A stretch of 64,000 nucleotides of DNA from Paenibacillus tritici (GTDB lineage: Bacteria > Bacillota > Bacilli > Paenibacillales > Paenibacillaceae): assembly GCF_013204885.1 (NCBI RefSeq), contig NZ_JABMKX010000003.1, positions 461,720 through 525,719 of the forward strand, read 5' to 3'. The translations under genes were made by a program, and so were the position numbers. Of this stretch, positions 52,309 to 61,415 are shown piece by piece. Each line of letters begins with the position of its first letter. Positions within the stretch are counted from its first letter, which is position 1. A model generated the notes under the pieces. It ran no database searches and had not been told where the DNA came from. It saw only the letters and a list, made by a program, of their open reading frames with translations.

Positions 52309-53559
52309 GTGAAAGCTCTAACAAGCAATTCTGCAAGCAAACGCAACACCGTCTATATCATGCAGCTCGTCACTATCTTTCTCGGATTTGTGGTCTTTGG
52401 CATCTCTGAAAATATTAAAGGACCCGCCATCCCGCGGATTCAGCTGGCCTTCAACCTTAATGAAGGACAGCTCGGCACGCTGCTCTCCCTGAATGCGCTT
52501 GGTTATCTGATCGCCTGCTCGTTCACCGCAGTGCTTGTCCGCAAATGGGGCATCAAGGCAGTCACCATTATTTCGTTCGCCTCGATGGTACTCTCGGGTG
52601 TGCTGATCTTCCTCTCGCACAGCTATCCGCTGTTCGCTTCCTCTTACTTCCTGATGTACATCGGGAACGGGATGCTGGAGATTGGACTGGCGATTCTGGG
52701 GGCACGTATTTTCGTCAAAAACACGGGGATGATGATGAACCTGTCCCATTTCTTCTATGGACTAAGCTCGACTGTAGCACCGTTATTGGCTACCGGGGTG
52801 ATGTCGCTGAGTGTACTCGGGCATACGCTGGACTGGCGGGGGATGTATCTGGTTATGCTATCGCTCTGTCTGCTGCCGATCCTGTCGGCGCTGCGCGGCA
52901 CGTTTCCCGGTGATGATCTGCCGAATGAGGACCGTACCTCCTTCCGTACCCTGATGCGTGATCCCGCGCTCTGGATGATGGTGATGATTCTGTCGTTCGG
53001 CGTTGTCTCAGAGCTGGCCGTGGGCGGCTGGCTGGTTAATTTTCTGGAAAAAGCCTATGCCTGGGATACCGTCCGCGCTTCCGGCTTATTGTCGGCCTTC
53101 TTCCTGCTCTTCTCGCTGGGAAGGCTGTTGATCGGCCCGCTGACAGACAGGATTGGCTTCGTACTCTCGCTGATTATCTTCTCCTGCTTCTCGGCGGTTT
53201 GTACCTTCATCGCGCTGGTCGGCGGGGAGAGTCTTGCCTTTCTGTTCGCTATATCCGGGGCCGGAATCGCTATTATCTATCCTACCGTGATGGCTTTTAT
53301 TGCCCGCCGTTACCCGAACGGAAGCGATACAGCCATTACCTTTGTCGTCACGTTGATGGGTCTCGGAAGCGTCATCGGCAATTACATCATCGGCTGGGTG
53401 ATTGAGACCGTCAAAGGAGTATATGGCAGCACTTCAGAGCTTGGCCTGCTGCGCGGTCTTCAGGCGGGGTACGGCTTCATCGGCTTATGCGCGGCCGTCT
53501 GCTCCGTGTCGGGGATTGTGCTGTATGTATATTTGAAGCGGAGACAGGAATTGATCTGA
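52309..53559 (+). CDS. MFS transporter
   Basis: This 416-residue major-facilitator protein has twelve predicted helices. VRKWGIKAVTIISF carries a loop 2-3 motif-A-like segment near residue 78, and GRLLIGPLTDRIGFV is the equivalent loop in the second half, near residue 265. The start is GTG 52309 after AGGAGG (11 bp). It follows the AraC gene by 29 bp, so it is probably the sugar or derivative importer regulated with the ThuA/Gfo-Idh operon. The substrate is unknown. Confidence 0.9.
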   Translation: MKALTSNSASKRNTVYIMQLVTIFLGFVVFGISENIKGPAIPRIQLAFNLNEGQLGTLLSLNALGYLIACSFTAVLVRKWGIKAVTIISFASMVLSGVLIFLSHSYPLFASSYFLMYIGNGMLEIGLAILGARIFVKNTGMMMNLSHFFYGLSSTVAPLLATGVMSLSVLGHTLDWRGMYLVMLSLCLLPILSALRGTFPGDDLPNEDRTSFRTLMRDPALWMMVMILSFGVVSELAVGGWLVNFLEKAYAWDTVRASGLLSAFFLLFSLGRLLIGPLTDRIGFVLSLIIFSCFSAVCTFIALVGGESLAFLFAISGAGIAIIYPTVMAFIARRYPNGSDTAITFVVTLMGLGSVIGNYIIGWVIETVKGVYGSTSELGLLRGLQAGYGFIGLCAAVCSVSGIVLYVYLKRRQELI

Positions 53560-53603
53560 GAGCCGGATTAGGGAGGGCAGCAGCCCCCCTCTGCTCCTGC
53601 CTT

Positions 53604-54284
53604 TTACAAATATGCCTGAAACTGTTGCAGCACCACCGCGTACCCGTTCCCGTACATGTGAACACCGTCCATCGTGTACTCTTCCTTCAAGTTCCCTTCT
53701 TCGTCAGTTAACCCTTCATTGACATTAATGAATAGATATCCATGCTTAAGCGCCAGTTCCTCCACAGCTTGATTTGCTTCCAGCAGCGCCGCATTCGTTC
53801 TCGTCCGGAAGTAGTTCTCTTTCGTCTCCTGATCCATCCCGGGGAAGTCGGCCTTGGCGTTCACCGGATAATAAGCCATGACATACACCTTGCACTCAGG
53901 CAGCCTTGCGCCAATCCGGGTCAGAATGTCATCGTAATTCGCAAGCAGCTTCCCGAGCTCATATTCACCATCCGCTGAGCTGATGTCGTTGGTGCCAATA
54001 TTAATGAACAGCCTGGAAGGCGCAAGCTCCAGCACACATTCCTCCAGCGACTCCAATAATTCACGTGACACATAGCCTGCAATCCCGCGGTTATACAGAA
54101 TCGGCTGCTTCTCCAGCGTCTGCTGTAATTCATTCACCGGAAAAAACTCCATCAGCGAGGAGCCCGCCAGTACTGTCTGCCCCTTCTTTGCATATGTATT
54201 CAGAATAGAATACTTCTTCACCTTCTCTTCTTTCTCTCTCTGCCACTGAAGCTCCATCATCTCGTCAAGCTCTTCCTGGGGCAA
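53604..54284 (-). CDS. SGNH/GDSL-family esterase
   Basis: This 226-residue hydrolase has block I VLAGSSLMEFFPV (catalytic Ser near residue 42), block II LYNRGIAGYVS, block III LFINIGTNDI with the catalytic-site Asn, and block V TMDGVHMYGNGY with the Asp-His pair near residue 210. It has a charged N-terminal extension and no signal peptide, so it is cytoplasmic. The start is TTG 54284 with GGAGG 8 bp upstream. It converges on the MFS gene with a 44-bp gap. It may deacetylate imported sugars. Confidence 0.88.
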   Translation of the reverse strand: MPQEELDEMMELQWQREKEEKVKKYSILNTYAKKGQTVLAGSSLMEFFPVNELQQTLEKQPILYNRGIAGYVSRELLESLEECVLELAPSRLFINIGTNDISSADGEYELGKLLANYDDILTRIGARLPECKVYVMAYYPVNAKADFPGMDQETKENYFRTRTNAALLEANQAVEELALKHGYLFINVNEGLTDEEGNLKEEYTMDGVHMYGNGYAVVLQQFQAYL

Positions 54285-54544
54285 TCTAATCTCCTCCGTT
54301 CTGATACTCTTCGCTACTATTCTACTATTCTACTATGGTTATACTTCATTCCCAAGCTTGTGACTCCGTCCCAATGATGTCCGAAATATGCTAATTCATC
54401 TCCATGTAAGGTTTTTGTTCTATGCACACGTGTTCCGAAATACCTTAGATATCGGGTGCGGTCAGAGGTGCACATCTGGCTCGATTGCCCGCAAGGTACC
54501 GGTACGCCGGACCTCAATTCTACTGTTGAAGGGCGGAATGTTTT

Positions 54545-55222
54545 TTGAAAAAGGTTGTAGGCTTGCTTCTGTCGGTTGTCATGTTGTCTTCGTTCTATGT
54601 TGCCAGTCCTCCCAAGGTATCTGCCGCGACCCCCATTGTGGTCAATACTACGATTGTAGTTCCAGCAGGCCAGACCTTTAACGGCAGCGGCCAGACTTAT
54701 GTGGCCAATCCCAGCACCCTTGGAGACGGCAGCCAGGCAGAGAACCAGAAGCCCATCTTCCGGCTGGAAAAGAATGCTACCCTTAAAAATGTAATTATCG
54801 GCGCTCCCGGCGCAGACGGGGTGCACTGTTATGGAAATGCAACCCTCTCCAATGTGACCTGGCAGGATGTCGGCGAGGACGCATTGACGCTGAAGGCCTC
54901 CGGTACAGTCAATATCACAGGCGGCGGTGCGTACAAAGCTTACGATAAAGTATTCCAGGCGAACGCTGCGGGCACCATCAACATCAAGAACTTCAGAGCC
55001 GACGATATCGGCAAGCTGGCCCGTCAGAACGGCGGCACCTCCTATGCCGTGAACTTCACCCTGGACAACTCGGATATATCGAATGTTAAGGATTCCATCT
55101 TCCGCACAGACAGCAGCAGCAGCGCCGCCAAAATCACCAATACCCGCTACCGCAATGTGCCTACCCTGTTCAAGGGTTTTGCCTCGGGTAAGACCAGCCA
55201 ATCGGGCAATACGCAATATTGA
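54545..55222 (+). CDS. Secreted PL3 pectate lyase
   Basis: This 225-residue protein has a signal peptide cleaved after KVSA near residue 27 and a small beta-helix of polysaccharide lyase family 3. Landmarks are [19 protein letters not shown], then [43 protein letters not shown] and [17 protein letters not shown]3 enzymes cleave polygalacturonate by beta-elimination with calcium, and the length matches Bacillus PL3 enzymes of about 220 residues. It is secreted. The start is TTG 54545 with a GGGCGG site upstream. A terminator follows. Confidence 0.92.
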   Translation: MKKVVGLLLSVVMLSSFYVASPPKVSAATPIVVNTTIVVPAGQTFNGSGQTYVANPSTLGDGSQAENQKPIFRLEKNATLKNVIIGAPGADGVHCYGNATLSNVTWQDVGEDALTLKASGTVNITGGGAYKAYDKVFQANAAGTINIKNFRADDIGKLARQNGGTSYAVNFTLDNSDISNVKDSIFRTDSSSSAAKITNTRYRNVPTLFKGFASGKTSQSGNTQY

Positions 55223-55276
55223 GGTTAGGTTAGCTTAGGTTAGTTAGCTGGCGTAAACTATACACAGATTTCCACT

Positions 55277-55316
55277 AACTGCCTCCCTTTCGGCTTCGCC
55301 GGGATGGAGGCGGTTT
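55277..55316 (+). terminator. Terminator after the pectate lyase gene
   Basis: AACTGCCTCC / GGAGGCGGTT forms a near-perfect stem around an inner CGGC-TTC-GCCG hairpin, followed by TTTCAG. The U-tract is short. A small GGTTAG repeat precedes it at 55223-55250. Confidence 0.55.
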
Positions 55317-55466
55317 CAGTCTGCGATTTGATCTATTTTGGACACATCTGCCTCTCTCAACTCTATCGACAGTAGCTCGCGTGATATGCTATCATGATAC
55401 ACTGATAACGTATTAACGAACTAAAGTAACCGATACTGCACGCAATCTACTAGGGGGATTAGAGAG

Positions 55467-56237
55467 ATGAAGAGACAAGGAATATGGGTTCTATTCGTAA
55501 TACTGGCGGTTGCCATAATCGGAGGCTGTTCCAGTTCAGGAGGCAAGGACGGGCAGCTGGTGATCGGCATCGACGACAAATTTGCCCCGATGGGCTTCAG
55601 AGATGATAACAATGAGATTGTCGGCTTCGATATCGACTATGCCAAGGCGGCTGCTGCTAAGATGGGCCGAGAGGTCACCTTCCAGCCGATTGACTGGTCT
55701 GCCAAGGAGTCGGAGCTGAACAGCGGGCGGATTGATATGATCTGGAACGGATACACCATCACGGATGAGCGCAAGGACAAGGTATTATTCACCAAGCCGT
55801 ATCTTGAGAACAGTCAGGTGGTAGTCGTACTGGCGGATTCAGCGCTGAATAAGCTTCAGGATCTGGCCGGCCACGAAATCGGTCTGCAAAGCCTCTCCTC
55901 TGCTGCCGATGCCCTGGATGCGAATCCGATCAAGGCGGAGCTTGCAGGCGTGTCCGAATTCACCGATAATGTGCTGGCTCTGACCGATCTGAAGTCCGGG
56001 CGTCTGGATGGAGTTGTCATTGATGAGGTTGTGGCCAGATATTACATAGCCAAGGAACCGGACACGTACAAGTTGATGGAAGAATCACTGGCTCCTGAGC
56101 AATACGGCATTGGCATCAAGAAAGGCAATGAAGACCTGCTGACGGAGCTGCAGAAGGCGCTGGACGAGCTGAGCAGTGACGGCACCGCCGCTGACATCTC
56201 CACCAAGTGGTTCGGCGAGAATAAGGTTCTGAACTAA
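55467..56237 (+). CDS. Amino-acid ABC transporter substrate-binding lipoprotein
   Basis: This 256-residue family-3 solute-binding protein has the lipobox AIIGGCSSSG with Cys near residue 21. The core sequence LVIGIDDKFAPMGFRDDNNEIVGFDIDYAKAAAAKMG, then MIWNGYTITDERKDKVLFTKPYLEN, is typical of polar amino-acid and cystine binders. It is the first gene of a three-gene importer operon (permease 3 bp later). The exact amino acid cannot be read from sequence. Confidence 0.94.
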   Translation: MKRQGIWVLFVILAVAIIGGCSSSGGKDGQLVIGIDDKFAPMGFRDDNNEIVGFDIDYAKAAAAKMGREVTFQPIDWSAKESELNSGRIDMIWNGYTITDERKDKVLFTKPYLENSQVVVVLADSALNKLQDLAGHEIGLQSLSSAADALDANPIKAELAGVSEFTDNVLALTDLKSGRLDGVVIDEVVARYYIAKEPDTYKLMEESLAPEQYGIGIKKGNEDLLTELQKALDELSSDGTAADISTKWFGENKVLN

Positions 56238-56240
56238 GAC

Positions 56241-56900
56241 ATGAATATCGACTACATTATCAGAATTTCCGGACCGATGCTGGAAGGCGCCCGGACCACG
56301 GTGCTGCTGTTCCTGATCGTAATCGTATTGTCCATTCCGCTCGGGATGCTGGTCACCCTGATGGCCAAAAGCACAGTTAAGCCGCTGGCCTGGATCGCAC
56401 ACACTTATATTTACGTTATGCGCGGAACTCCGCTGCTGCTGCAGCTTTTCTTCTTTTGTTTTGGCTTGCCGCAGATCCCCGTGATCGGGCAATATCTGGT
56501 CATGGACCGTTTTGTGGCGGCCAGCCTTGGGTTTATTCTGAATTACGGCGCTTATTTCGCCGAGATTTTCCGTGGCGGGCTGCTCTCGATTGATAAAGGC
56601 CAGCATGAGGCCGCCAAGGTGCTCGGGCTCAGCAAATGGCAGACCCTGCGCAAGGTGATTCTTGCCCAGATGTTCCGGGTGGCGCTGCCGGCGGTCGCCA
56701 ATGAGTCCATCACCCTGGTTAAGGACACGGCTCTGCTGTATGCCGTGGCTGTGCCTGAGCTGCTGAATTTCGCCAAAACCGCGGTGAACCGTGATTTTAC
56801 CGTCACTCCCTTTGTCGTAGCGGGCGTCATTTATCTGCTGATGACGCTGGTGCTTACGCTATTCTTCAAGATCCTGGAGAAACGTTTCAAATTTGAATAG
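56241..56900 (+). CDS. Amino-acid ABC transporter permease
   Basis: This 219-residue permease of the His/Glu/Gln/Arg/opine family has MRGTPLLLQLFFFCFGLPQI near residue 55. The EAA-type loop is QHEAAKVLGLSKWQTLRKVILAQMFRVALPAVANE near residue 130. It starts 3 bp after the binding-protein stop codon, so translation is coupled. Confidence 0.95.
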   Translation: MNIDYIIRISGPMLEGARTTVLLFLIVIVLSIPLGMLVTLMAKSTVKPLAWIAHTYIYVMRGTPLLLQLFFFCFGLPQIPVIGQYLVMDRFVAASLGFILNYGAYFAEIFRGGLLSIDKGQHEAAKVLGLSKWQTLRKVILAQMFRVALPAVANESITLVKDTALLYAVAVPELLNFAKTAVNRDFTVTPFVVAGVIYLLMTLVLTLFFKILEKRFKFE

Positions 56901-56915
56901 AAGGGCTGTTAGGCT

Positions 56916-57659
56916 ATGAGCAGTATGATTGAAGTACGGCAATTACAGAAATCCTTCGGCAGTCTGGATGTGCTGAAGCAAATCACTTTTGACGTCACCC
57001 CTGGTGAAGTCGTTGCCGTGATCGGACCTTCCGGCTCCGGCAAAAGCACCATGCTCCGCAGTCTGGTGCATCTGGAAGAGGTCACTGGAGGAAGCATCTC
57101 GATCTGCGGCAAAATGCTTGTCGAGAACGGCAGCTACACCAGCAGCACAGCTATTAGGGAAATCACCTCGACCATGGGCATGGTGTTTCAGCACTTCAAT
57201 CTCTTTCCGCATCTTAGCGTAAGGGATAACCTGGAGCTGGCTCCGAGAACGCTGAAGCGCGAGAGTGTGCAGCAGATCACGGCCAAAAGCCGGGAGCTGC
57301 TCGCCAAAGTAGGTCTGGCTGACAAAGCGGATGTCTACCCCTCCACGCTGTCAGGCGGACAGAAGCAGCGCGTGGCTATTGCCCGGGCAATGATGCTAAG
57401 CCCGGACATTCTCCTGTTCGACGAGCCGACCTCGGCGCTCGATCCTGAATTGACCGGCGAGGTATTGCGTGTCATCCGCCAGCTTGCCGAGGAGAACATG
57501 ACGATGATAATCGTCACGCATGAGATGAGCTTCGCCCGCGATGTCGCCGACCGCGTCTTCTTCATGGACAACGGAGAGATCGCCGAGTCGGGCACACCCG
57601 ACGAGATCTTCGGCAACCCGAAGCTGGAGCGTACGCGGACGTTTTTGATGCGGGAGTAA
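56916..57659 (+). CDS. Amino-acid ABC transporter ATP-binding protein
   Basis: This 247-residue ATPase of the GlnQ/TcyC type has Walker [10 protein letters not shown] near residue 35 and the Q-loop [14 protein letters not shown]. The signature is [14 protein letters not shown], Walker B is [14 protein letters not shown] and the switch is VTHEM. It is the last gene of the importer operon, 15 bp after the permease, with a terminator downstream. Confidence 0.96.
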   Translation: MSSMIEVRQLQKSFGSLDVLKQITFDVTPGEVVAVIGPSGSGKSTMLRSLVHLEEVTGGSISICGKMLVENGSYTSSTAIREITSTMGMVFQHFNLFPHLSVRDNLELAPRTLKRESVQQITAKSRELLAKVGLADKADVYPSTLSGGQKQRVAIARAMMLSPDILLFDEPTSALDPELTGEVLRVIRQLAEENMTMIIVTHEMSFARDVADRVFFMDNGEIAESGTPDEIFGNPKLERTRTFLMRE

Positions 57660-57711
57660 GTATTCGGGAAGCTTGTAGAGACCAAAAAAAGCAGCGCTTC
57701 GTTTAGCACTT

Positions 57712-57747
57712 AAAAGGACTTTGTTTAATGCGAGTCCTTTTTCTTCT
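57712..57747 (+). terminator. Terminator of the amino-acid ABC operon
   Basis: AAAAGGACT / AGTCCTTTT forms a 9-bp stem with a 12-nt loop, followed by TCTTCTTC. Confidence 0.7.
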
Positions 57748-57852
57748 TCTACAAACGATTCCATAATATAAGAACACTCAACTGCGTAGCTGCCAGGAAG
57801 AGAACTGAAGGTTGTTGCCCTATGGATAACGACTGAATAATAGGAATAAACA

Positions 57853-58014
57853 TTACCTGACCTCCATATGTATAACTAATCTTTGGTACTCGTTTAATAG
57901 ACGATCCAATTCCCTCGATTTATTCAATACGCGATCATCCAATAAACCGTAGTCTTTAGCCAACCCGTTCATTTCCTTTCGTTTTTTCTCGATCTTTTGC
58001 CGTAGGTTATCCAT
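57853..58014 (-). CDS. Spo0E-like sporulation regulator (53 residues)
   Basis: This small gene runs from ATG 58014 to TAA 57853. It encodes IEKKRKEMNGLAKDYGLLDD, followed by a helix with KSRELDRLLNEYQRL. The two-helix layout and the SxxLD motif are those of Spo0E-family aspartyl-phosphate phosphatases, which dephosphorylate Spo0A-P or act on c-di-GMP signalling in Bacillus. GGGAG lies 10 bp upstream of the ATG. It is monocistronic. This supports a spore-forming Firmicute. Confidence 0.85.
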   Translation of the reverse strand: MDNLRQKIEKKRKEMNGLAKDYGLLDDRVLNKSRELDRLLNEYQRLVIHMEVR

Positions 58015-58126
58015 AAATATGATTCTCCCATATTTTGTCGTTTAACCCATTCTAACAAGAGTTACCCAACTACGAAAAAAACCTTTTAGGATTCACACAT
58101 TAGGAATTATTTGCCCAGTCTTGGAC

Positions 58127-58175
58127 ACAAAACAACCTCCGCTTTTAAAACACGGAGGTTGTTTTGTCTGATTTT
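58127..58175. terminator. Strong bidirectional hairpin, copy 1
   Basis: ACAAAACAACCTCCG / CGGAGGTTGTTTTGT is a perfect 15-bp stem with an 11-nt loop, followed on the plus strand by CTGATTTTTT. It can terminate the minus-strand small-protein genes and is nearly duplicated at 59583-59630. Confidence 0.8.
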
Positions 58176-58205
58176 TTAGGAATGGTTTGCCTAGTTAAAT
58201 TCATT

Positions 58206-58649
58206 TTATTTTTTTGATGCAACCGATGTTTCCCATTCTCCATTACTACCCTGAAATATAGTAGATGATACTTTTTCATTATTTTTGTTGATAAAGCCCA
58301 AAATTACGTCTTTTAAGTCTTTGTTAATTAAAATTACAGTTGGAGATGCTTTCTCATATTTCTCATTATAATATTCTTCATAAATAAGTTTTGAGATATT
58401 TTCGTCATCCTTGTAAAGCTCCGCCAACTTATCATTAAGAGTCTCAATATCACATACATAGTAATGTTCTTTATCAATATCAAAAGCCAAAGAAACTTGG
58501 GTTAAAACATCCGATTTGATTTGATTACCTTCTTCTGTAGAATCCACTCTGTTATTGGTTTGGTTAGTATAGATAGCGAATCCCGTACCAACAATTAGTA
58601 TGAATATTGCAACTAAAATAAGAGAGGTCTTTTTTTTAAAATTCATCAT
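58206..58649 (-). CDS. Membrane-anchored or secreted small protein, unknown
   Basis: This is about 147 residues with an N-terminal KKK and a hydrophobic helix (residues 6-25, LILVAIFILIVGTGFAIY), so it is anchored or secreted. The rest is acidic and helical without recognised motifs. I start at ATG 58649 because GGAG lies 6 bp upstream; an ATG at 58661 lies before that site. It is AT-rich and 24 bp after another exported-protein gene. Confidence 0.7.
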   Translation of the reverse strand: MMNFKKKTSLILVAIFILIVGTGFAIYTNQTNNRVDSTEEGNQIKSDVLTQVSLAFDIDKEHYYVCDIETLNDKLAELYKDDENISKLIYEEYYNEKYEKASPTVILINKDLKDVILGFINKNNEKVSSTIFQGSNGEWETSVASKK

Positions 58650-58673
58650 CTCACTCTCCATTCATTAAAAATA

Positions 58674-59240
58674 CTATATAACTGTAATATTACCTAGATG
58701 GTCACAGTATATTTTCACTTTAGCATTATTACTATACGAACCATTATTATACAAGTTAAATTCACCTTCCACATACATATATTGAGGTGATATTCTATCA
58801 TAATAGTTAACATCATTTATAGTCCAACCAGATTTAACGGATTGAGACCAGGAGTCAGATCCTTCAAGCCAAACTTGATCTACACCATTATATCTAAAGG
58901 TTGCATCGAGACCATATCTGGCTACAGTTTCAGAAGAAGAAACTATGTAAAAGTTGCCACTATACGATTTGCTTGCATATTGCCAAGACAGAACCCTTGA
59001 CGGAGATAATGTTGTTTCACTAATTGTGACTTTTGAATATAATACTAGACCATCATTTAGCAAAGTTTTTTCATAGCCTTGGGCTTCATAATCAATAGCA
59101 TTATCAGTAGTCAGGGAAACTTCTCTTGGTTCGGAAGTAGCGGCATTTGTTGTAGTTGGATTAACTACATAAGAAATTGAAAGGATAATGGCGATAGCTA
59201 AGATACGAAAGGCAATGCTTTTTAATAGACTTGTTCGCAT
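58674..59240 (-). CDS. Secreted protein of unknown function
   Basis: This 188-residue protein has a signal peptide cleaved after TNAA near residue 34. TAGGAGGTAAGTAGAA precedes ATG 59240. The mature part is rich in Ser, Tyr, Trp and Asn with beta-strand character (VLSWQYASKSYSGNFYIVSS, then GEFNLYNNGSYSNNAKVKIY). I recognise no family. It pairs with the next small anchored protein, and both are flanked by near-identical hairpins. A toxin/immunity or surface role is possible but not shown. Confidence 0.75.
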   Translation of the reverse strand: MRTSLLKSIAFRILAIAIILSISYVVNPTTTNAATSEPREVSLTTDNAIDYEAQGYEKTLLNDGLVLYSKVTISETTLSPSRVLSWQYASKSYSGNFYIVSSSETVARYGLDATFRYNGVDQVWLEGSDSWSQSVKSGWTINDVNYYDRISPQYMYVEGEFNLYNNGSYSNNAKVKIYCDHLGNITVI

Positions 59241-59582
59241 TTCTACTTACCTCCTAAATGATTTATAGAGAGAACTACACAACGTATCACTCTCTATCCG
59301 AATATTTTGTCAGAAGAGCAATATCCGGAATTATCCTTCCAATATTTACTATTATAAACCTGTTTATACCTATATACAATTATCATTTGGTAAATATGTA
59401 TTTTAAATTATTTCAAGCCTATAAATATCCAAATCAGATTAATCAAACCTATATCAAGCTTTTTAAGGTACTCACTCCACTTGTGCTTTCCGCACAACCA
59501 GAGTGAGAATACTATAGCAATATAACGTTTATTCTCCCTCTTTCATTTCCTATGCTACCAACCTTAGAATCATAGGACAACT

Positions 59583-59630
59583 AAACAACCTTCGCTTTTA
59601 AAACACGGAGGTTGTTTTGTACTGATTTTT
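59583..59630. terminator. Strong hairpin, copy 2
   Basis: AAACAACCTTCG / CGGAGGTTGTTT (one wobble on the plus strand) with the same CTTTTAAAACA loop as copy 1, followed by TGTACTGATTTTT. It lies directly after the exported-peptide gene and can end that transcript. Confidence 0.7.
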
Positions 59631-59766
59631 AAGAACCTTCACCATTTGAGAGCGTTGATACGGTTACAGGAAAGGAACCGTCAGGTGGTATGGGCGGTAT
59701 TACTCCCAAGAACAATGAACTACAAAGAAGGCTCAATAGAAATAGGGATGAGAGCCATATGCGCAT
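59629..59766 (-). CDS. Phr/AimP-like exported signalling peptide precursor (45 residues)
   Basis: This frame overlaps the last 47 bp of the regulator's coding sequence in another frame and continues past its stop. ATG 59766 follows AAAGGAG by 9 bp, inside the regulator gene. The product has Arg at position 2 and a hydrophobic run (IWLSSLFLLSLLCSSLFLG). A Pro-rich junction (VIPPIPPDG) and a short polar tail (SFPVTVSTLSNGEGS) follow. Signal sequence plus short tail, overlap with a TPR-type regulator and own ribosome site are hallmarks of Phr, AimP and similar pro-peptides. The mature peptide cannot be assigned. Confidence 0.7.
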   Translation of the reverse strand: MRIWLSSLFLLSLLCSSLFLGVIPPIPPDGSFPVTVSTLSNGEGS

Positions 59767-61186
59767 CTTCGATCACTCCTTTCATAAAATGCTCATACTT
59801 TTCTTTTTGTTCTGCCAAAGCCTGATTTCGATACTGCTCAAAAAAGGCCGCACAGTTTATGATAAGGTTCTTGTTGTTAGCTGCAATAGAATGGGACAGC
59901 GCTTTTAGCAGCCGATCGATCCCTTCTTGATACTGATGATGAGTTAGACAGTACTTAGCCAGTTGATAGCACAACTGCGCGTAGCGGTCACGTTGGAACA
60001 CATCCAGATAATAAATATGGCCAGGCCAGGAATCGTTCGTCAGTAACTCAGCTATTTGATCTTTAAAATGAGCAAGCACTGCATCAGCCTCATATTCAAA
60101 ACGGTTGACTGCATTCATGATGGTAAGTAAGCTTGGAAGCCATTCCTCCGGGTGTTTATCTAGAAAAGTTAGATATTTGGACAAACAATCAAATTGTCCC
60201 ATAAGCACATGCAGGTTATATCGATTGGCCTCAGCAAATCGTTCAAATTTGCGGACTTCCTTCCAACCGCTATCATCCAGATCTTCAAACCATCTCAAAT
60301 CCTCATAACCAGCAATATACTCCAGAGCTTGTTCATAGTTACCCATCCATTCTAGAGCATTCCCTTTCAGCAAAAAACTCTGCCCGTAGTAAAAGACCAA
60401 ATGACGTTCTGTGGTAAACGGTTCAGATTCAGTAATCCCTCTCCGCGGACATTTTTTCTTTTGGAAGAGGATAATAGTCAGCAAGGCTTTCATTTCATCG
60501 GCATATTTGATCACTTGGTCCCATTGTTGTAGATTAAAATGAACATTGGCTAATTGCAGCAGGCCGTCTAATTGAATATTTTCGGCAAGACGCTTCCGAT
60601 AAGGCGCAAACTTTAGCGCAGCCTCATGGTTTTCCTTTAGGTCAGTGCCTAATCTTGCTCGAAACCATTTGTAATGACTGGTGGCTAGCCGCTCAGTATG
60701 TTGCTTAATCTCATTTTCACATATACAGCGGTAAAATGGAATGGACGCCCTCCACTCTCCTTGTGCAAACAGCGACTCAGCTAAAGTGAACACATCTTGA
60801 ATATGAACAGGTTCTTCCGTGATTTGGTTTAACACAGCAACAATTAAATCCTCTTTTCCAAGTTGAACACATCGCAGTAGAAAATTTTTAATCTTTTTCC
60901 AATGGATTTTACCACTAGCAAAACATTCAGTCACATAGAACTCATACAGCCATCCAGAGGGTTGTCCTAACACCTCTCCGATTAAATCTAACTGCCTAAC
61001 TGGTATGACTTTTGAAGGATTTCCAGTAAAGATAGCACTTAATGAACCGCGGTTTATCCCGCTTTGCTGTGCAAGTTCATGCATTGTGACATTCTTCTGT
61101 TCCATCTCTCTCTCAATCAAGGTTAGTATAGACGCTATTGGTTCAGTAAGAGAGCTAGGGTTCGGAACATGATTCTTTTTGCTCAA
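59720..61186 (-). CDS. HTH-TPR peptide-responsive regulator (RRNPP/AimR-like)
   Basis: This 488-residue protein has an N-terminal helix-turn-helix (residues about 32-62: TMHELAQQSGINRGSLSAIFTGNP). A long all-helical region then has TPR-like pairs (FTLAESLFAQGEWRASIPFY; LQLANVHFNLQQWDQVIKYA; GNALEWMGNYEQALEYIAGYE; YQLAKYCLTHHQYQEGIDRL). This is the RRNPP plan (Rap, NprR, PlcR, PrgX, AimR), in which an imported peptide controls DNA binding. The start is TTG 61186 with GGGGG 9 bp upstream. An overlapping exported-peptide gene sits at the 3' end. An 18-bp palindrome lies 91 bp upstream. Confidence 0.82.
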   Translation of the reverse strand: MSKKNHVPNPSSLTEPIASILTLIEREMEQKNVTMHELAQQSGINRGSLSAIFTGNPSKVIPVRQLDLIGEVLGQPSGWLYEFYVTECFASGKIHWKKIKNFLLRCVQLGKEDLIVAVLNQITEEPVHIQDVFTLAESLFAQGEWRASIPFYRCICENEIKQHTERLATSHYKWFRARLGTDLKENHEAALKFAPYRKRLAENIQLDGLLQLANVHFNLQQWDQVIKYADEMKALLTIILFQKKKCPRRGITESEPFTTERHLVFYYGQSFLLKGNALEWMGNYEQALEYIAGYEDLRWFEDLDDSGWKEVRKFERFAEANRYNLHVLMGQFDCLSKYLTFLDKHPEEWLPSLLTIMNAVNRFEYEADAVLAHFKDQIAELLTNDSWPGHIYYLDVFQRDRYAQLCYQLAKYCLTHHQYQEGIDRLLKALSHSIAANNKNLIINCAAFFEQYRNQALAEQKEKYEHFMKGVIEDAHMALIPISIEPSL

Positions 61187-61276
61187 TATGATGTTCCCCC
61201 TTCTCTTTTATGGCCTGCTCGGGAAAAGTATATTGCAGCGTATTTTCCAAGCTGTGTGCTTTCTATCGGAGCATGT

Positions 61277-61294
61277 CCATATTTTAGGATATGG
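61277..61294. promoter_or_regulatory. 18-bp palindrome upstream of the HTH-TPR regulator
   Basis: CCATAT-TTTAGG-ATATGG is a perfect 6+6 inverted repeat in the gap between the divergent HTH-TPR and XRE regulators. It is a candidate operator for either protein. Confidence 0.45.
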
Positions 61295-61415
61295 GTAAAT
61301 TGTACATCAAAGAACTTTTAAGTTCAATTATCAGATCAACAATACAACTTACAACACTCTGCTAATCTCCTATAGGCTTGGTCTACACTTTTATATAGAG
61401 AGAGGTGGGCCTTTA

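Noticed and set aside
59258..59506. 82-codon plus-strand hydrophobic frame
   Set aside because: It has no ribosome-binding site, overlaps the promoter of the minus-strand secreted-protein gene, and its hydrophobicity follows from AT-richness.
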